DNA of 41,076 nt, taken from assembly GCF_015356865.1 (NCBI RefSeq), contig NZ_JAAFZA010000078.1, positions 1 to 41,076 of the forward strand. Direction: 5' to 3'. The notes beneath the pieces were generated by a model. That model ran no database searches, was not told the DNA's origin, and saw only the letters and a program-made list of their open reading frames with translations. Below are positions 16,785 to 24,895 of the stretch, in pieces; position 1 is the stretch's first letter, and each line of letters opens with the position of its first letter. A program made the position numbers and the translations under genes. Origin of the DNA: Catenulispora pinisilvae. GTDB lineage: Bacteria; Actinomycetota; Actinomycetes; Streptomycetales; Catenulisporaceae.

Positions 16785-18508
16785 GTGTCGCCGACGGGCC
16801 GCTCGCCGGTGGCGTCCGAGGTGTTGTTCACCAGCCGGCCGTCGACCGCCATGGCCGTGGAGCCGCCGCCGTCGAGGTTGAGGGCCTGGACGGCGCCGAG
16901 CGAGCGCATGAACTCGGCTTCCTCATAGAGCGTGAAGCCCTCGCTGCCGGCGGTCAGGCGGCCGTCGACGGTGACCAGGATCAGATCGCCCCTGGCGTCG
17001 ACACCGGCGATCGTCCGCGGCTGGCGGGCGTTGGCCCACTGGTAGTTGAACGACAGGTCCCGCGGGTCGACGACGCCCTCGTCGGCGGCGTCGATGTCGA
17101 TCCGGCCGTCGCGGAGCAGGCGCGGGGCCGCGCTCACGATGCTGTCGTTCGGGCCCAGATGCACGGTGCGGCCCGTGGCACTGTCGACGATCCGCTGGTC
17201 GACCGTGAGCCGGTGCCCGACGACCGCGTGGGCGTCCAGCCAGGCGGCGGCGGTGCCGATGCCCTGGAGCACGGTGCCGCCGGCCGGGACCGCGCCGCCG
17301 CGGGCGCCGACCGAGAGCACCTTGCCGGCGGCGTCCAGGACCGCCTGGGTGCCGGTGCCGGTCGGCAGCGGCGCGGCGAACTCGGGCGTGAACTGCACCA
17401 GGTCATTGGTCTCGTAGCAGTCGACGTCCTGCTCGGGGTGCGTCGTGGGGGTGGCGTCGGGACGGCCGCAGTCGCGGACGGTGCCGGGCACCCGGTTCAC
17501 GCCTTCGACCGCGAAGGTCGCGGCGCCGGAGCGGACTGTGGCGGTGCTGGTCAGGTTGGCGATCTGGTAGCCGCCCTTGCCATTGTTCTTGACGACCAGC
17601 GCCGCCCGGTCGCCGGAGGAGAGCGACTGGACCTGTCCGTCGTAGGCGCCGAGCCCGGACTGGGTTCCCTGGACCCCGTCGGCGTTCGAGGTGACGAAGA
17701 ACCCGCCGTTGACCCCGACCAGCGACCCGAGCTGGGCGGCCACCGAGGAGGTGGTCGCGCGCTGGGCGACGTTCCCGTCGTGGGTGGCCTCGACGGTGCC
17801 GCGGAAGGCCCCGCGGGCGATGACCGCGACGTGGATGTTCTCCCGGTCCGCCGGAGTCTGCGCGTCGTAGCCGGTCCACTCGGTGACGGCGGCGAACCCG
17901 GCCGCGGTGATCGCCGACAGCTCGGTGCCGGCGGCACCGCTGCTCGGGAACTCACCGACCCGCACCCGGTATCCCATCAGCCCGCGCGGCGTGTCCGAGT
18001 AGCCGGGCCACCGCACCGCCTCCACCCGCGCCGCGAAGCCGTGGGCGGCGAGCTGCGCGGCGGTCGTCCGGGCCCAGGACTCGGACTCGACCTCGGCCCG
18101 GGCCGGACCGAGGGTGACCTTGCTGGTGACGGGCTGTTCGAGGGTGACGGTCCAGAAGGGGGCGGAACCCTGGTTCTGGAGCGTCACGGTGCTGACCCGC
18201 ACGCCGGGCGCGACGTTCTGCGTGTTCCACTGCTCCAGCCCGAGTCCCGCGAGGAAGGCGGAGCCGGAGGCAGGGCCGGGGCCGGAGGCGGAGCTGTCAG
18301 CCAGGAGACGAATGGCACCGGCGTCCGTTTGAGCCTGTGCCTGAGCCGAGGTCCCGCACACTCCGAGCGGCACCGCCAGCGCGAGGACGGCCGCGGAGGA
18401 GAGCGCCACGCGGCGGCGCGTCCGGCGGATGTCAGGGACCGAGGGGGCGGACGTGCTGGACGGACTGCTCTGCGGACTGTTCATGCGGATGATGTGATCT
18501 CGGCCCAC
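16766..18508 (-). CDS. Secreted phosphodiester glycosidase family protein (NAGPA/DUF2233 type)
   Basis: 580 residues. The N-terminus has RRTRRRVAL followed by a hydrophobic stretch ending in AQAQA: a signal peptide, possibly Tat. The conserved fold is marked by GVNGGFFVTSN (mid-protein), NYQWANARQPRTIAG, DLILVTVDGR and LNLDGGGSTAMAVDG near the C-terminus, the signature of the family that includes the enzyme uncovering mannose-6-phosphate and bacterial exopolysaccharide-associated proteins. An N-terminal region of about 200 residues (an SPOR-like segment may be present) precedes it. It likely acts outside the membrane on a sugar-phosphodiester such as a cell-wall polymer (inference). The start is uncertain: GTG at 18508 or ATG at 18484, neither with a strong ribosome-binding site. 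The stop lies in a 24-nt tandem repeat. Confidence 0.88.
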   Translation of the reverse strand: MGRDHIIRMNSPQSSPSSTSAPSVPDIRRTRRRVALSSAAVLALAVPLGVCGTSAQAQAQTDAGAIRLLADSSASGPGPASGSAFLAGLGLEQWNTQNVAPGVRVSTVTLQNQGSAPFWTVTLEQPVTSKVTLGPARAEVESESWARTTAAQLAAHGFAARVEAVRWPGYSDTPRGLMGYRVRVGEFPSSGAAGTELSAITAAGFAAVTEWTGYDAQTPADRENIHVAVIARGAFRGTVEATHDGNVAQRATTSSVAAQLGSLVGVNGGFFVTSNADGVQGTQSGLGAYDGQVQSLSSGDRAALVVKNNGKGGYQIANLTSTATVRSGAATFAVEGVNRVPGTVRDCGRPDATPTTHPEQDVDCYETNDLVQFTPEFAAPLPTGTGTQAVLDAAGKVLSVGARGGAVPAGGTVLQGIGTAAAWLDAHAVVGHRLTVDQRIVDSATGRTVHLGPNDSIVSAAPRLLRDGRIDIDAADEGVVDPRDLSFNYQWANARQPRTIAGVDARGDLILVTVDGRLTAGSEGFTLYEEAEFMRSLGAVQALNLDGGGSTAMAVDGRLVNNTSDATGERPVGDTIQVLP

Positions 18509-18619
18509 GTAACGAGCGGCTTCGCAGACGCGACGGGCCGGGTAACGGTGGGCGACTATCTTGCCGACAATACGCTGGCACGACGTGTTCGCGTCCGCAG
18601 CCGGCCGGCGAATGGGGGG

Positions 18620-19333
18620 TCAGTCGGCAACAATGGGCCCCACTTTGTTCACCACAACCCGGTCCGCGCCGTAGCGCGCAGCGATCGCGGCCGCCCACTT
18701 GCCCGGGTCGTCGACGCCGACCTCGGCCCGGCCATCGAGCCAGGGCCCGTACTCGTTGATGCGTAGCCCTTTGGACTGCCAATAAGCGGTGTCCGCACTG
18801 ATCTTGTCGCACACCTGCTGAGCATCGACGGCGTTGTACTCGCTGTCCTTGAACACGACGTTCGTCGTCGGCAGCGCGTGCCGGACCGCGGCGTCGAGCC
18901 CGGAGCCCGGAATCCGGTAGATCACCAGGGCATACGGCGTCTTGTCCGCGGGCCCGGCCGGCTGCTGAAGTTCGAGCCCGGCATAGGAGCTCGCGAAGTC
19001 GTGCTTCAGCATCGGCTCGACGATCTGGATCGCGGCATCGAGCGTGTTCTGCCCAGGCGGCTGCCCCGAGATCCAGGTGGAACCAGCGGAGCTAGGCGCT
19101 GGCGCCGTCGCGGCCGGAATCGGCGCGCTACCGTGCATCGTGGGCGGCGCGCCCGCCGTGGTCACGGAGCCCTTGCCGACCGGGGCAGCGCCGGAGGAAT
19201 CAGCAGGCTTACTAGCGCACCCAGCCGCCAGCGCCGCGGTGAGCGCGGCCAGCACGGCGACGCCGAAGACGGCCCGAGCGTTCGAAGCATATGTCACTAC
19301 CCTGAGACGCATCCTTGCCGGACACGGTTCCAT
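18620..19333 (-). CDS. Putative lipoprotein, function unknown
   Basis: 237 residues. A short positive N-region and hydrophobic stretch (about 20-38) end in the lipobox LAAGC with Cys at about residue 39, so the protein should be lipid-anchored on the outer face of the membrane. A Pro/Ala/Ser/Thr linker (about 40-85) follows, then a compact alpha/beta domain of about 150 residues with a single other Cys pair candidate (QQVCDK). I recognise no family. The start could be the ATG at 19333 or the one at 19312; neither has a good ribosome-binding site, and the shorter form gives a more usual signal peptide. It lies 111 nt upstream of the glycosidase gene on the same strand. Confidence 0.75.
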   Translation of the reverse strand: MEPCPARMRLRVVTYASNARAVFGVAVLAALTAALAAGCASKPADSSGAAPVGKGSVTTAGAPPTMHGSAPIPAATAPAPSSAGSTWISGQPPGQNTLDAAIQIVEPMLKHDFASSYAGLELQQPAGPADKTPYALVIYRIPGSGLDAAVRHALPTTNVVFKDSEYNAVDAQQVCDKISADTAYWQSKGLRINEYGPWLDGRAEVGVDDPGKWAAAIAARYGADRVVVNKVGPIVAD

Positions 19334-19354
19334 GGGATCTCGGCAGAATCCAAA

Positions 19355-19374
19355 GGGCCGCCCGAAGGCGGCCC
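19355..19374 (-). terminator. GC hairpin after the FabG-type gene
   Basis: GGGCCGCC (19355-19362), loop CGAA, GGCGGCCC (19367-19374): a perfect 8-bp stem 24 nt beyond the stop of the reductase gene on the minus strand. Likely terminates the maoC-fabG transcript before the lipoprotein gene. Confidence 0.7.
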
Positions 19375-19397
19375 CGGTGTGTTGCTGACTCAGGTCC

Positions 19398-20237
19398 TCA
19401 GGAAGTCATCCCGAGCCACTGCCCACCCGTGACATTCAGTACCTGCCCGGAAACGTAGTTCGACCAAGGCGAGCACAGGTAGAACACCCCGCCCGCGGCC
19501 TCCTCCGGCGTGCCGGGGCGACCCAGGGGGATCAGGAAGCTGGTGGCGCCGACCATCGCCTCGGGGATGCCCAGGTGGACGGTTTCGCCGCCGATGGTCA
19601 TCGTGTTGTCGTCGGTCTTGGCGGCTGTGAGGCGGGTTTCGATGTGGCCGAAGGCGACGGCGTTGACGTTGACCTTGAACTGGCCCCATTCCTTGGCCAG
19701 GGTCTTGGTCAGGCCGACTACCGCCGACTTCGCCGCGGAGTAGTTCGCCTGGCCGGCGTTGCCCATGGTGCCGGAGACGGAGGAGATGTTGACGATCTTG
19801 CGGAAGACCTCGACGCCCTGCTCGCGTTCCTTCTTCGCCGGGTCGCGGAAGTAGGGGGCGGCGGCGCGGATGGTGCGGAAGGGGACGACGGTGTGGATGT
19901 CCAGCATGCGCTGGAACCAGTCGTCGGTCATCGTGTGGATCGGCTTGTCCAGGGTGTAGCCGGCGTTGTTGACCAGGATGTCGATCTTGCCGAAGCTGTC
20001 GGCGGCCTTGGCGATCAGGGCTTCCGGGACGCCCTCGGCGGTGAGGTCGCCGGCGAAGACCGCGGTGTCGGTGCCGTGGGCCTTGGCGATCTCGGCCGCG
20101 GTCTCGGCGGCGACGTCGGCGTCCAGGTCGTTGATCAGGACGCTGGCACCCTGCGAGGCCAGCAGGTCGGCGGTGGCCCGCCCGATGCCGCGCGCCGATC
20201 CGGTGACGATCGCGACCTTGCCGTCCAGGACTCCCAT
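19398..20237 (-). CDS. fabG: SDR-family 3-oxoacyl-ACP/CoA reductase (FabG type)
   Basis: 279 residues, a classical short-chain dehydrogenase. The nucleotide-binding motif is TGSARGIG (12-19), NNAG lies at 90-93, and the catalytic triad is S153 (NISSVSG), Y166 and K170 (YSAAK). It should reduce a 3-oxoacyl thioester with NAD(P)H. The chain is about 30 residues longer than E. coli FabG, with an insertion around 130-145 (RDPAKKEREQ) that the long actinobacterial FabGs also show. AAGGAG lies 7 nt before the ATG. It is encoded 126 nt downstream of a MaoC-type hydratase on the same strand; together they cover two successive steps of acyl-chain metabolism. The direction (synthesis or beta-oxidation) cannot be told from sequence. 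Confidence 0.92.
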   Translation of the reverse strand: MGVLDGKVAIVTGSARGIGRATADLLASQGASVLINDLDADVAAETAAEIAKAHGTDTAVFAGDLTAEGVPEALIAKAADSFGKIDILVNNAGYTLDKPIHTMTDDWFQRMLDIHTVVPFRTIRAAAPYFRDPAKKEREQGVEVFRKIVNISSVSGTMGNAGQANYSAAKSAVVGLTKTLAKEWGQFKVNVNAVAFGHIETRLTAAKTDDNTMTIGGETVHLGIPEAMVGATSFLIPLGRPGTPEEAAGGVFYLCSPWSNYVSGQVLNVTGGQWLGMTS

Positions 20238-20285
20238 TTACGCTCCTTGGCTGGTTGTTGTTCTTGTGGGAAAACTGCGTGCTCT

Positions 20286-20369
20286 GTGCTGATTAGGCCG
20301 TGCTGATTCGGCCGCGCTGCCCAGGCCGGGCTGCTCGGGCCGCGCGGGTCAGATCCTGCTGCTCAGGCC
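20286..20369 (-). repeat. 14-nt tandem repeat, six units, carrying the stop codon of the MaoC gene
   Basis: Units at 20286, 20300, 20314, 20328, 20342 (diverged) and 20356, e.g. GTGCTGATTAGGCC and GTGCTGATTCGGCC on the plus strand. The TGA of the hydratase gene (20363-20365) lies in the last unit, and the array fills most of the gap to the reductase gene. Confidence 0.82.
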
Positions 20370-21208
20370 GAGCGGAACGTCGCCAGGCCGTCCTTGATCA
20401 CGACCACGTCGGTGTCCGACGACGTCTCGAACACGAACGACCCGCCCTCGTCCCCGGCGCCCCATGTCCGGGTACTGATGTCCTGACCGGGCAGCACCGG
20501 CCGGGCGAAGCGTACGGCCAGCCGCTCCAGGTTGCGAGGGTCGGCTTCGGCCAGGCCGAGGACGGCGTGTGAGGCGAACGCCATCGTGCACAGGCCGTGG
20601 TTGATGATCCCCGGCAGTCCCACGGCCTTGGCGAAGTCCGGGTCCAGGTGGATCGGGTTGTGGTCGCCGGAGGGCTCGGCGTAGCGGGCGGTCTGGTCGG
20701 AGTCCACGTGCTGCTTCGCCTCGCCGACCGGCTCGGTGCCACGCAGGTCCTGCGGCAGCGCGTGCCCCGGGGCCTGCTCGCCGGTGGTGGTCTCGCCCTG
20801 CGCGCCGCGGAAGAAGGTGGACATCCACTGCTCGTTGACCAGCTCGCCGTCGGGGGTGCGGGTCTCGGACTTCACCGCGACCACGACGCCGGCCGAGGTC
20901 TGCCGGATGCCCAGCGGGGCCGAGCGTGTGTCCAGCTCCATCCCCGGCACGATCGGCCGGTGGTAGAAGAAGTCCTGCTCGCCGTGCACCAGCATCATCA
21001 GCAGCTCCGGCGGGGCCACCGCCAGCACCGCCTCCGCACCGGGCTCGAAGGCCGGGACCACCGCGAAGACCGGCGGGGCCAGCTCGCCCGAGCGGTGCTC
21101 GGCGATCGGGTCGTTGGTCGCCGCGGCGTAGGCGGCGATCCGCTCGCGCTCGACGGTGAACCGTTTCGGCTCGGTCCAGACGCCGAGCGCCTCCAGGTTG
21201 AAGCTCAT
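20363..21208 (-). CDS. MaoC-type double hot-dog enoyl-CoA hydratase/dehydratase
   Basis: 281 residues from the ATG at 21208 (GGGGG about 8 nt upstream); in-frame codons further upstream would place the start in the promoter region. Two hot-dog halves are visible. The N-terminal half contains HGEQDFFYHRPIVPG. The C-terminal half carries the hydratase motif SGDHNPIHLD, with D182 and H187 as the catalytic pair, followed by GLPGIINHGLCTMAF. The expected activity is (R)-specific hydration of enoyl-CoA or dehydration of 3-hydroxyacyl thioesters. A FabG-type reductase follows on the same strand and an SCP2 protein is transcribed divergently, a combination seen in actinobacterial fatty acid or sterol metabolism. 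Confidence 0.88.
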   Translation of the reverse strand: MSFNLEALGVWTEPKRFTVERERIAAYAAATNDPIAEHRSGELAPPVFAVVPAFEPGAEAVLAVAPPELLMMLVHGEQDFFYHRPIVPGMELDTRSAPLGIRQTSAGVVVAVKSETRTPDGELVNEQWMSTFFRGAQGETTTGEQAPGHALPQDLRGTEPVGEAKQHVDSDQTARYAEPSGDHNPIHLDPDFAKAVGLPGIINHGLCTMAFASHAVLGLAEADPRNLERLAVRFARPVLPGQDISTRTWGAGDEGGSFVFETSSDTDVVVIKDGLATFRSA

Positions 21209-21309
21209 TGCCGTTGCCCCCTTGCGGACGCCGCGCTGCCGGATCAGACTGTGACGCAACTGAACGTACCGTAGAATGATGTAACGATCCAGAGGGGAAC
21301 CCACCCGCG
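21209..21309. promoter_or_regulatory. Divergent promoter region between MaoC and SCP2 genes
   Basis: 101 nt between divergent starts. On the plus strand TAGAAT at 21272-21277 is a plausible -10 box for the SCP2 gene; the -35 box is weak. GAGGGG at about 21292 precedes the ATG at 21310. No clear operator was found. Confidence 0.45.
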
Positions 21310-21783
21310 ATGACTGAGACTTCCGGGACCGCAGGACTGCCCGTCGAACTGGCCGGTTCCGACCCGAACCAGCTGGCCGGGATGGTCGGCCAGCTCTCCG
21401 ACGCCGAGCTGCGCGCGGTGCTGGCCGACGGCGCGCTGCGCGGCCAGGTGCTCGATGAGATCTTCCGCCGCATGGGCGACCACTTCCGGGCCGACAAGGC
21501 CAAGGGCCAGACCGTCGCGGTGCATTTCGTGATCACCGGCGGCCCGGACGGCGGCAAGGACACCTACCAGGCGTCCATCAAGGACGGGGTGTGCACGACG
21601 TCCAAGGAGCTCACCGAGCACCCGCGGGCCACCATCACCGCCGACGGGGTGCCGTTCCTGCGCCTGGTCACCGGCGGGGCCGGCGGCGTCGAGCTGTTCT
21701 TGAAGGGCAAGCTGAAGGTCGGCGGCGACATGATGTTCGCCGCGTCCGTGGCGGGGTGGTTCGCGATTCCGGGCGGCAAGTAG
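21310..21783 (+). CDS. SCP2 sterol-carrier domain protein
   Basis: 157 residues, a single SCP2-like lipid-binding domain after a 40-residue Leu-rich N-terminus. Typical features are VAVHFVITGG, the segment DTYQASIKDG, then ATITADGVPFLRLVTGG and LFLKGKLKVGGDMM before the C-terminal helix. SCP2 domains bind hydrophobic ligands such as acyl-CoA, fatty acids or sterols and present them to enzymes. It is transcribed divergently from the MaoC/FabG pair, consistent with a shared lipid pathway. No signal peptide, so cytosolic. Confidence 0.9.
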   Translation: MTETSGTAGLPVELAGSDPNQLAGMVGQLSDAELRAVLADGALRGQVLDEIFRRMGDHFRADKAKGQTVAVHFVITGGPDGGKDTYQASIKDGVCTTSKELTEHPRATITADGVPFLRLVTGGAGGVELFLKGKLKVGGDMMFAASVAGWFAIPGGK

Positions 21784-21800
21784 TCGATCATTGAGGGACG

Positions 21801-21846
21801 GTGACGGCGCGCGGACGGCCTCGGGGGGCGGTCCGCGCGCCGTCAC
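21801..21846. terminator. Perfect 16-bp hairpin between convergent genes
   Basis: GTGACGGCGCGCGGAC (21801-21816) pairs perfectly with 21831-21846 across a 14-nt loop. It separates the SCP2 gene (+) from the VOC gene (-) and likely terminates both. Confidence 0.85.
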
Positions 21847-21900
21847 GGTGTTGGGGGCGCCGGGGTACCAGGGCGCCCCGGGGTGGCGCGGCTACCGGGG

Positions 21901-22266
21901 TCAGACCTGGAGCACCGACAGCCAGTTCCCCGCCGGGTCCTTGAACCACGCGATCAGCGGGCCGCCGGCCCGGTTGATCCCGTCCGCGCCGACCCCGGGC
22001 AGCTGCTCGAAGACGATGCCGCGCTCCTTCAGGCTGGCGACCGCGGCCTCGATGTCGTCGACCGGGAAGTTCAAGATGGTGAAGGTGGCCGGGGTGTGAT
22101 CCGCGCCCTTGGGGTAGACCAGGATCTCGGTGTCGCCGCCGACATGCAGTTGCAGCATGCCGTTGGCCTCGGTGACGGGGACGCCCAGGACCTCGCCGTA
22201 GAACTGCTTCGCGGCCGGGACGCTGTCCACGGAAAAGCCGCTGAAGGCCTTGGTTTTTGCGAACAT
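21901..22266 (-). CDS. VOC-family (glyoxalase/bleomycin-resistance fold) protein
   Basis: 121 residues from the ATG at 22266, chosen because the VOC fold starts there (FAKTKAFSGFSVDSVPAAKQ). Two beta-alpha-beta-beta-beta units are seen: FYGEVLGVPVTEANG with LHVGGDTEILVY, and FPVDDIEAAVASLKERGI with FKDPAGNWLSVLQ. VOC proteins include glyoxalases, dioxygenases and antibiotic-binding proteins. The usual metal ligands are only partly recognisable, so I do not assign a substrate. There is no strong ribosome-binding site. A 7-nt repeat lies 38 nt upstream. Confidence 0.85.
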   Translation of the reverse strand: MFAKTKAFSGFSVDSVPAAKQFYGEVLGVPVTEANGMLQLHVGGDTEILVYPKGADHTPATFTILNFPVDDIEAAVASLKERGIVFEQLPGVGADGINRAGGPLIAWFKDPAGNWLSVLQV

Positions 22267-22303
22267 GATGCGACCGTACCCGCGCCCACCCACTACTGCC
22301 TGT

Positions 22304-22324
22304 CGGCGAACGGCGAACGGCGAA
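22304..22324. repeat. 7-nt tandem repeat, three perfect copies
   Basis: CGGCGAA at 22304, 22311 and 22318, in the non-coding gap upstream of the VOC gene and downstream of the MFS gene. Confidence 0.8.
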
Positions 22325-22395
22325 CAGCAGACGGCCCGCGAGGCCCGGTGCCAGGTCGTCCCTGACACCGGGCCCCGCGGGCCGTCCGGGCGGCG

Positions 22396-22471
22396 CTACT
22401 TCGCCGCTGCCGTACTACTTTGCCGTCGCCGTACTACTTCGCCGTCGCCGTGCTACTTCGCCGACACCGTC
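22396..22471 (-). repeat. 19-nt tandem repeat, four copies, carrying the stop codon of the MFS gene
   Basis: Units begin at 22396, 22415, 22434 and 22453 with CTACTTYGCCG on the plus strand. On the minus strand each has TAG after GGCRAAG. The last unit contains the true stop (22453-22455) and the final Ala-Lys codons. The period of 19 puts the extra TAGs in different frames. Confidence 0.9.
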
Positions 22472-23994
22472 TCGTGCACCGGCAGGATCGCGATGTGGTC
22501 GGTCTCCTCGGCGAGCTCGATCGCGTGCTCGTCGATGGCCGGCATCGCGTTCTTGCCGGGCAGCAGGAACATGGTCGCGATCGCGGCCAGCAGGCCCAGC
22601 CCCGCGCCGACCAGCAGCGCGGTCCCGAAGCCGCCGGACAGCGCCCGGGCCGGGCCGTCGCCGGTGCCGAGCAGGTGCGAGGTGCGGGCCGAGGCCACCG
22701 CGGCCAGGACCGCCAGCCCCAGCGCGCCGCCGATCTGCTGGGCGGTGTTCAGCAGGCCCGAGGCCAGACCGGACTCCTGCTCCGAGGCGCCGGCGGTGCC
22801 GGCCACGGTCAGCGCGACCCAGGCCATGCCGCCGCCCAGCCCGATCACGATCTGCGGCAGGAGCAGGTCGGTGACGTAGCTCCCGTTCGCCGGCATCCCG
22901 CTGACCCACAGCAGGCCGGCGGCCATCAGGACCATGCCGACCACGGTCGTGGCCTTGATGCCGACCTTGGCCACCAGCTGTCCGGCGGCGGTGGCGGCCA
23001 CCATGATCGCCACCGCGATCGGCACCAGCGACAGGCCCGACTTCAGCGGCGAGTAGCCCAGGACCTGCTGGGTGTACAGGGTCATGAAGAAGAACGCCGG
23101 CATCAGGCCCATGACCTGGAGCATCGAGGCCACGTTGGCGCCGCGCAGCACCGGCCGCCGGAAGATCGACAGCGGCACCAGCGGCTGCTTGGTCCGGGAC
23201 TCGATCACCACGAAGGCCACCAGCAGCAGCACGCTCACCGCGCCCAGGCCCAGCGTCTCCGGTGCGGTCCAGCCCACCTTCTGCGCGTTGACCAGCACGA
23301 ACACGATCCCGGCCAGACCGGCGGTGACGGTGAAGGCGCCGCCCAGGTCGAACCCGGAGCGCTCGCCGGAGGGCGCGCCCACCGGCAGGATGCGCGGCGC
23401 GAGCAGCGCGGCGGCCACGCCGATCGGGACGTTGACCCAGAAGCAGGCCTGCCAGCCGAACCAGTCGGTCAGCATGCCGCCCAGGATCAGGCCGACGGCG
23501 CCGCCGGCCCCGGCCACCGCGCCCCAGACGCCCAGCGCCTTGTTGCGCTCGGCCTTCTCCTCGGTGGTGTTGTCCGGGAAGGAGATCAGCAGCAGGGACA
23601 GCGCGGCGGGGGAGACCACCGCGGCGGCGAAGCCCTGGACCGCGCGGGCGCCGATCAGGAAGCCCGGGTCCGGGGACAGCGAGCCGGCCAGCGAGGCCAC
23701 GGCGAACAGGATCAGGCCGCCCATGAACATCCGGCGGCGGCCCAGGTAGTCGGCCAGGCGCCCGCCCAGGAGCAGGAAGCCGCCGAACATCAGGGTGTAG
23801 GCGTTGGTGACCCAGGACAGGTCGGCCTGTGCGAAGCCCAGGCCCTTGACCAGGCTCGGCAGCGCGACGCCGACGATGCCGGCGTCCAGGACCAGGACGA
23901 ACTGGGTCACCGCGAGCAGCGCCAGCGCCGCTCCGCGGTTGACGGTGCGGCTGCCGGGTGGGGCCGCGGCTGCGGTGGGTGCAGCAGCTGACAT
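22453..23994 (-). CDS. MFS drug exporter, DHA2 (14-TM, EmrB/QacA) family
   Basis: 513 residues from the ATG at 23994 (AGGGGA about 9 nt upstream); longer in-frame forms would read into the operator region. About 14 hydrophobic segments are visible. Family motifs: LDAGIVGVALPSL in TM1, the motif-A loop GGRLADYLGRRRMF after TM2, and the motif-C-like AGAGGAVGLILGG in TM5. DHA2 transporters export hydrophobic drugs, dyes or secondary metabolites in exchange for protons. The divergent TetR gene and its putative operators make this a regulator-exporter pair, likely induced by the exported compound or a relative (inference). The stop is embedded in a 19-nt repeat array. Confidence 0.93.
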   Translation of the reverse strand: MSAAAPTAAAAPPGSRTVNRGAALALLAVTQFVLVLDAGIVGVALPSLVKGLGFAQADLSWVTNAYTLMFGGFLLLGGRLADYLGRRRMFMGGLILFAVASLAGSLSPDPGFLIGARAVQGFAAAVVSPAALSLLLISFPDNTTEEKAERNKALGVWGAVAGAGGAVGLILGGMLTDWFGWQACFWVNVPIGVAAALLAPRILPVGAPSGERSGFDLGGAFTVTAGLAGIVFVLVNAQKVGWTAPETLGLGAVSVLLLVAFVVIESRTKQPLVPLSIFRRPVLRGANVASMLQVMGLMPAFFFMTLYTQQVLGYSPLKSGLSLVPIAVAIMVAATAAGQLVAKVGIKATTVVGMVLMAAGLLWVSGMPANGSYVTDLLLPQIVIGLGGGMAWVALTVAGTAGASEQESGLASGLLNTAQQIGGALGLAVLAAVASARTSHLLGTGDGPARALSGGFGTALLVGAGLGLLAAIATMFLLPGKNAMPAIDEHAIELAEETDHIAILPVHETVSAK

Positions 23995-24131
23995 GGAGAC
24001 ATCCCCTAAAAGCGGAAGGTGAATTACGGTTCCGGTTAACGGTTGAGACAGTAGCGGAACCTTCCCTCCGGTTGTCAAGTGGAACCGGAGTTCAGCTTCC
24101 GGTTACCTCCGAAGCGGTGTAACGTTCAACC
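23995..24131. promoter_or_regulatory. Divergent promoter/operator region of the MFS-TetR pair
   Basis: Four CCGGTT half-sites lie here: 24032-24037 (+), 24068-24073 (+), 24083-24088 (inverted) and 24099-24104 (+). CCGGTT and AACCGG at 24068 and 24083 form an inverted repeat with a 9-nt centre that contains TTGACA of the exporter promoter (minus strand, 24073-24078). TAACGT at 24120-24125 could be the -10 of the TetR gene, whose ATG at 24132 would then be leaderless. Consistent with TetR repressing both genes; the half-site assignment is mine. Confidence 0.6.
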
Positions 24132-24773
24132 ATGGTCCTGTCCCAGACGCCGCCCACGAGCCGTCCCCTGCGCGCCGATGCCCGGCGCAACCGAGAGGCG
24201 ATCGTCGCCGCGGCCGACGACCTCTTCCGCTGCGACGGCATGGCATTGCAGATGGACGAGGTCGCGCAGCGTGCCGGCCTGGGCGTGGGCACCGTCTACC
24301 GGCACTTCCCGACCAAGGAGGCGCTGACCGTCGAGCTGGTCCAGGTCCGGGTGGAGACCACCATCACCCAGGCCGAGCAGACCATCCAGGACTGCGACCC
24401 GGCCGGCGCCCTGCGCCGCTTCATCCGCGACATGGCGACGATGATGGGCCAGGACCTCGGGCTGCGCGAGTCGTTCCAGGTGCAGGTGCTGGCCGACAAC
24501 CAGCTCGACGAGTGCGTGTACTACCGGCAGGACCTGCACGTGCGGAAGCTGGCGATGGTGAAGCGGGCGCAGGAGGCCGGCGTCGTCCGGGACGACCTGG
24601 GGCTGGAGGACTTCGACGCCCTGATGTGCGGGATGGGCCAGGCCATCGTGGCCGGCGGGAACCCGACGCTGATGGCTGAGGTGCTGTTGGAGGGACTGCG
24701 GGTGCCGCGCGGTGAGTCGGACGGCGCCGAGGCGGCCGAGGCCGAATCAGCCGGAGCTGACGCGGGGGAGTAG
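24132..24773 (+). CDS. TetR-family transcriptional regulator
   Basis: 213 residues. The N-terminal HTH (about 18-65) reads RRNREAIVAAADDLF, then MDEVAQRAGLGVGTVYRHFPTKEAL, the classical TetR DNA-recognition unit. The rest is the helical ligand-binding and dimerisation domain, ending in an acidic Ala/Glu-rich tail (about 195-213). It is divergent from a DHA2 exporter with CCGGTT half-sites between, so it most likely represses the exporter and itself and responds to an exported compound. No ribosome-binding site precedes the ATG, suggesting a leaderless mRNA. Confidence 0.93.
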   Translation: MVLSQTPPTSRPLRADARRNREAIVAAADDLFRCDGMALQMDEVAQRAGLGVGTVYRHFPTKEALTVELVQVRVETTITQAEQTIQDCDPAGALRRFIRDMATMMGQDLGLRESFQVQVLADNQLDECVYYRQDLHVRKLAMVKRAQEAGVVRDDLGLEDFDALMCGMGQAIVAGGNPTLMAEVLLEGLRVPRGESDGAEAAEAESAGADAGE

Positions 24774-24814
24774 CCGGCCGGGGTTGTCGGAGCCTTGCCC
24801 TAGAGTTCCCAACC

Positions 24815-24895
24815 ATGGCGAGGTGTGTGACGGCGTCGGCAGCGGCGCGGCGGATCAGGTGGCGACGACACGGCCCGCCGCACTCAGAATGGTAG
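24815..24895 (+). CDS. Possible 26-codon leader ORF upstream of the DUF2797 gene
   Basis: ATG GCG AGG ... TGG TAG encodes a 26-residue Arg-rich peptide (MARCVTASAAARRIRWRRHG then 6 more). Its TAG overlaps the putative start region of the DUF2797 gene (ATG 24889, GTG 24898). TAGAGT, a possible -10, ends 9 nt before the ATG. It could be a translated leader or chance. The rest of the gap from 24774 shows nothing else. Confidence 0.25.
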   Translation: MARCVTASAAARRIRWRRHGPPHSEW

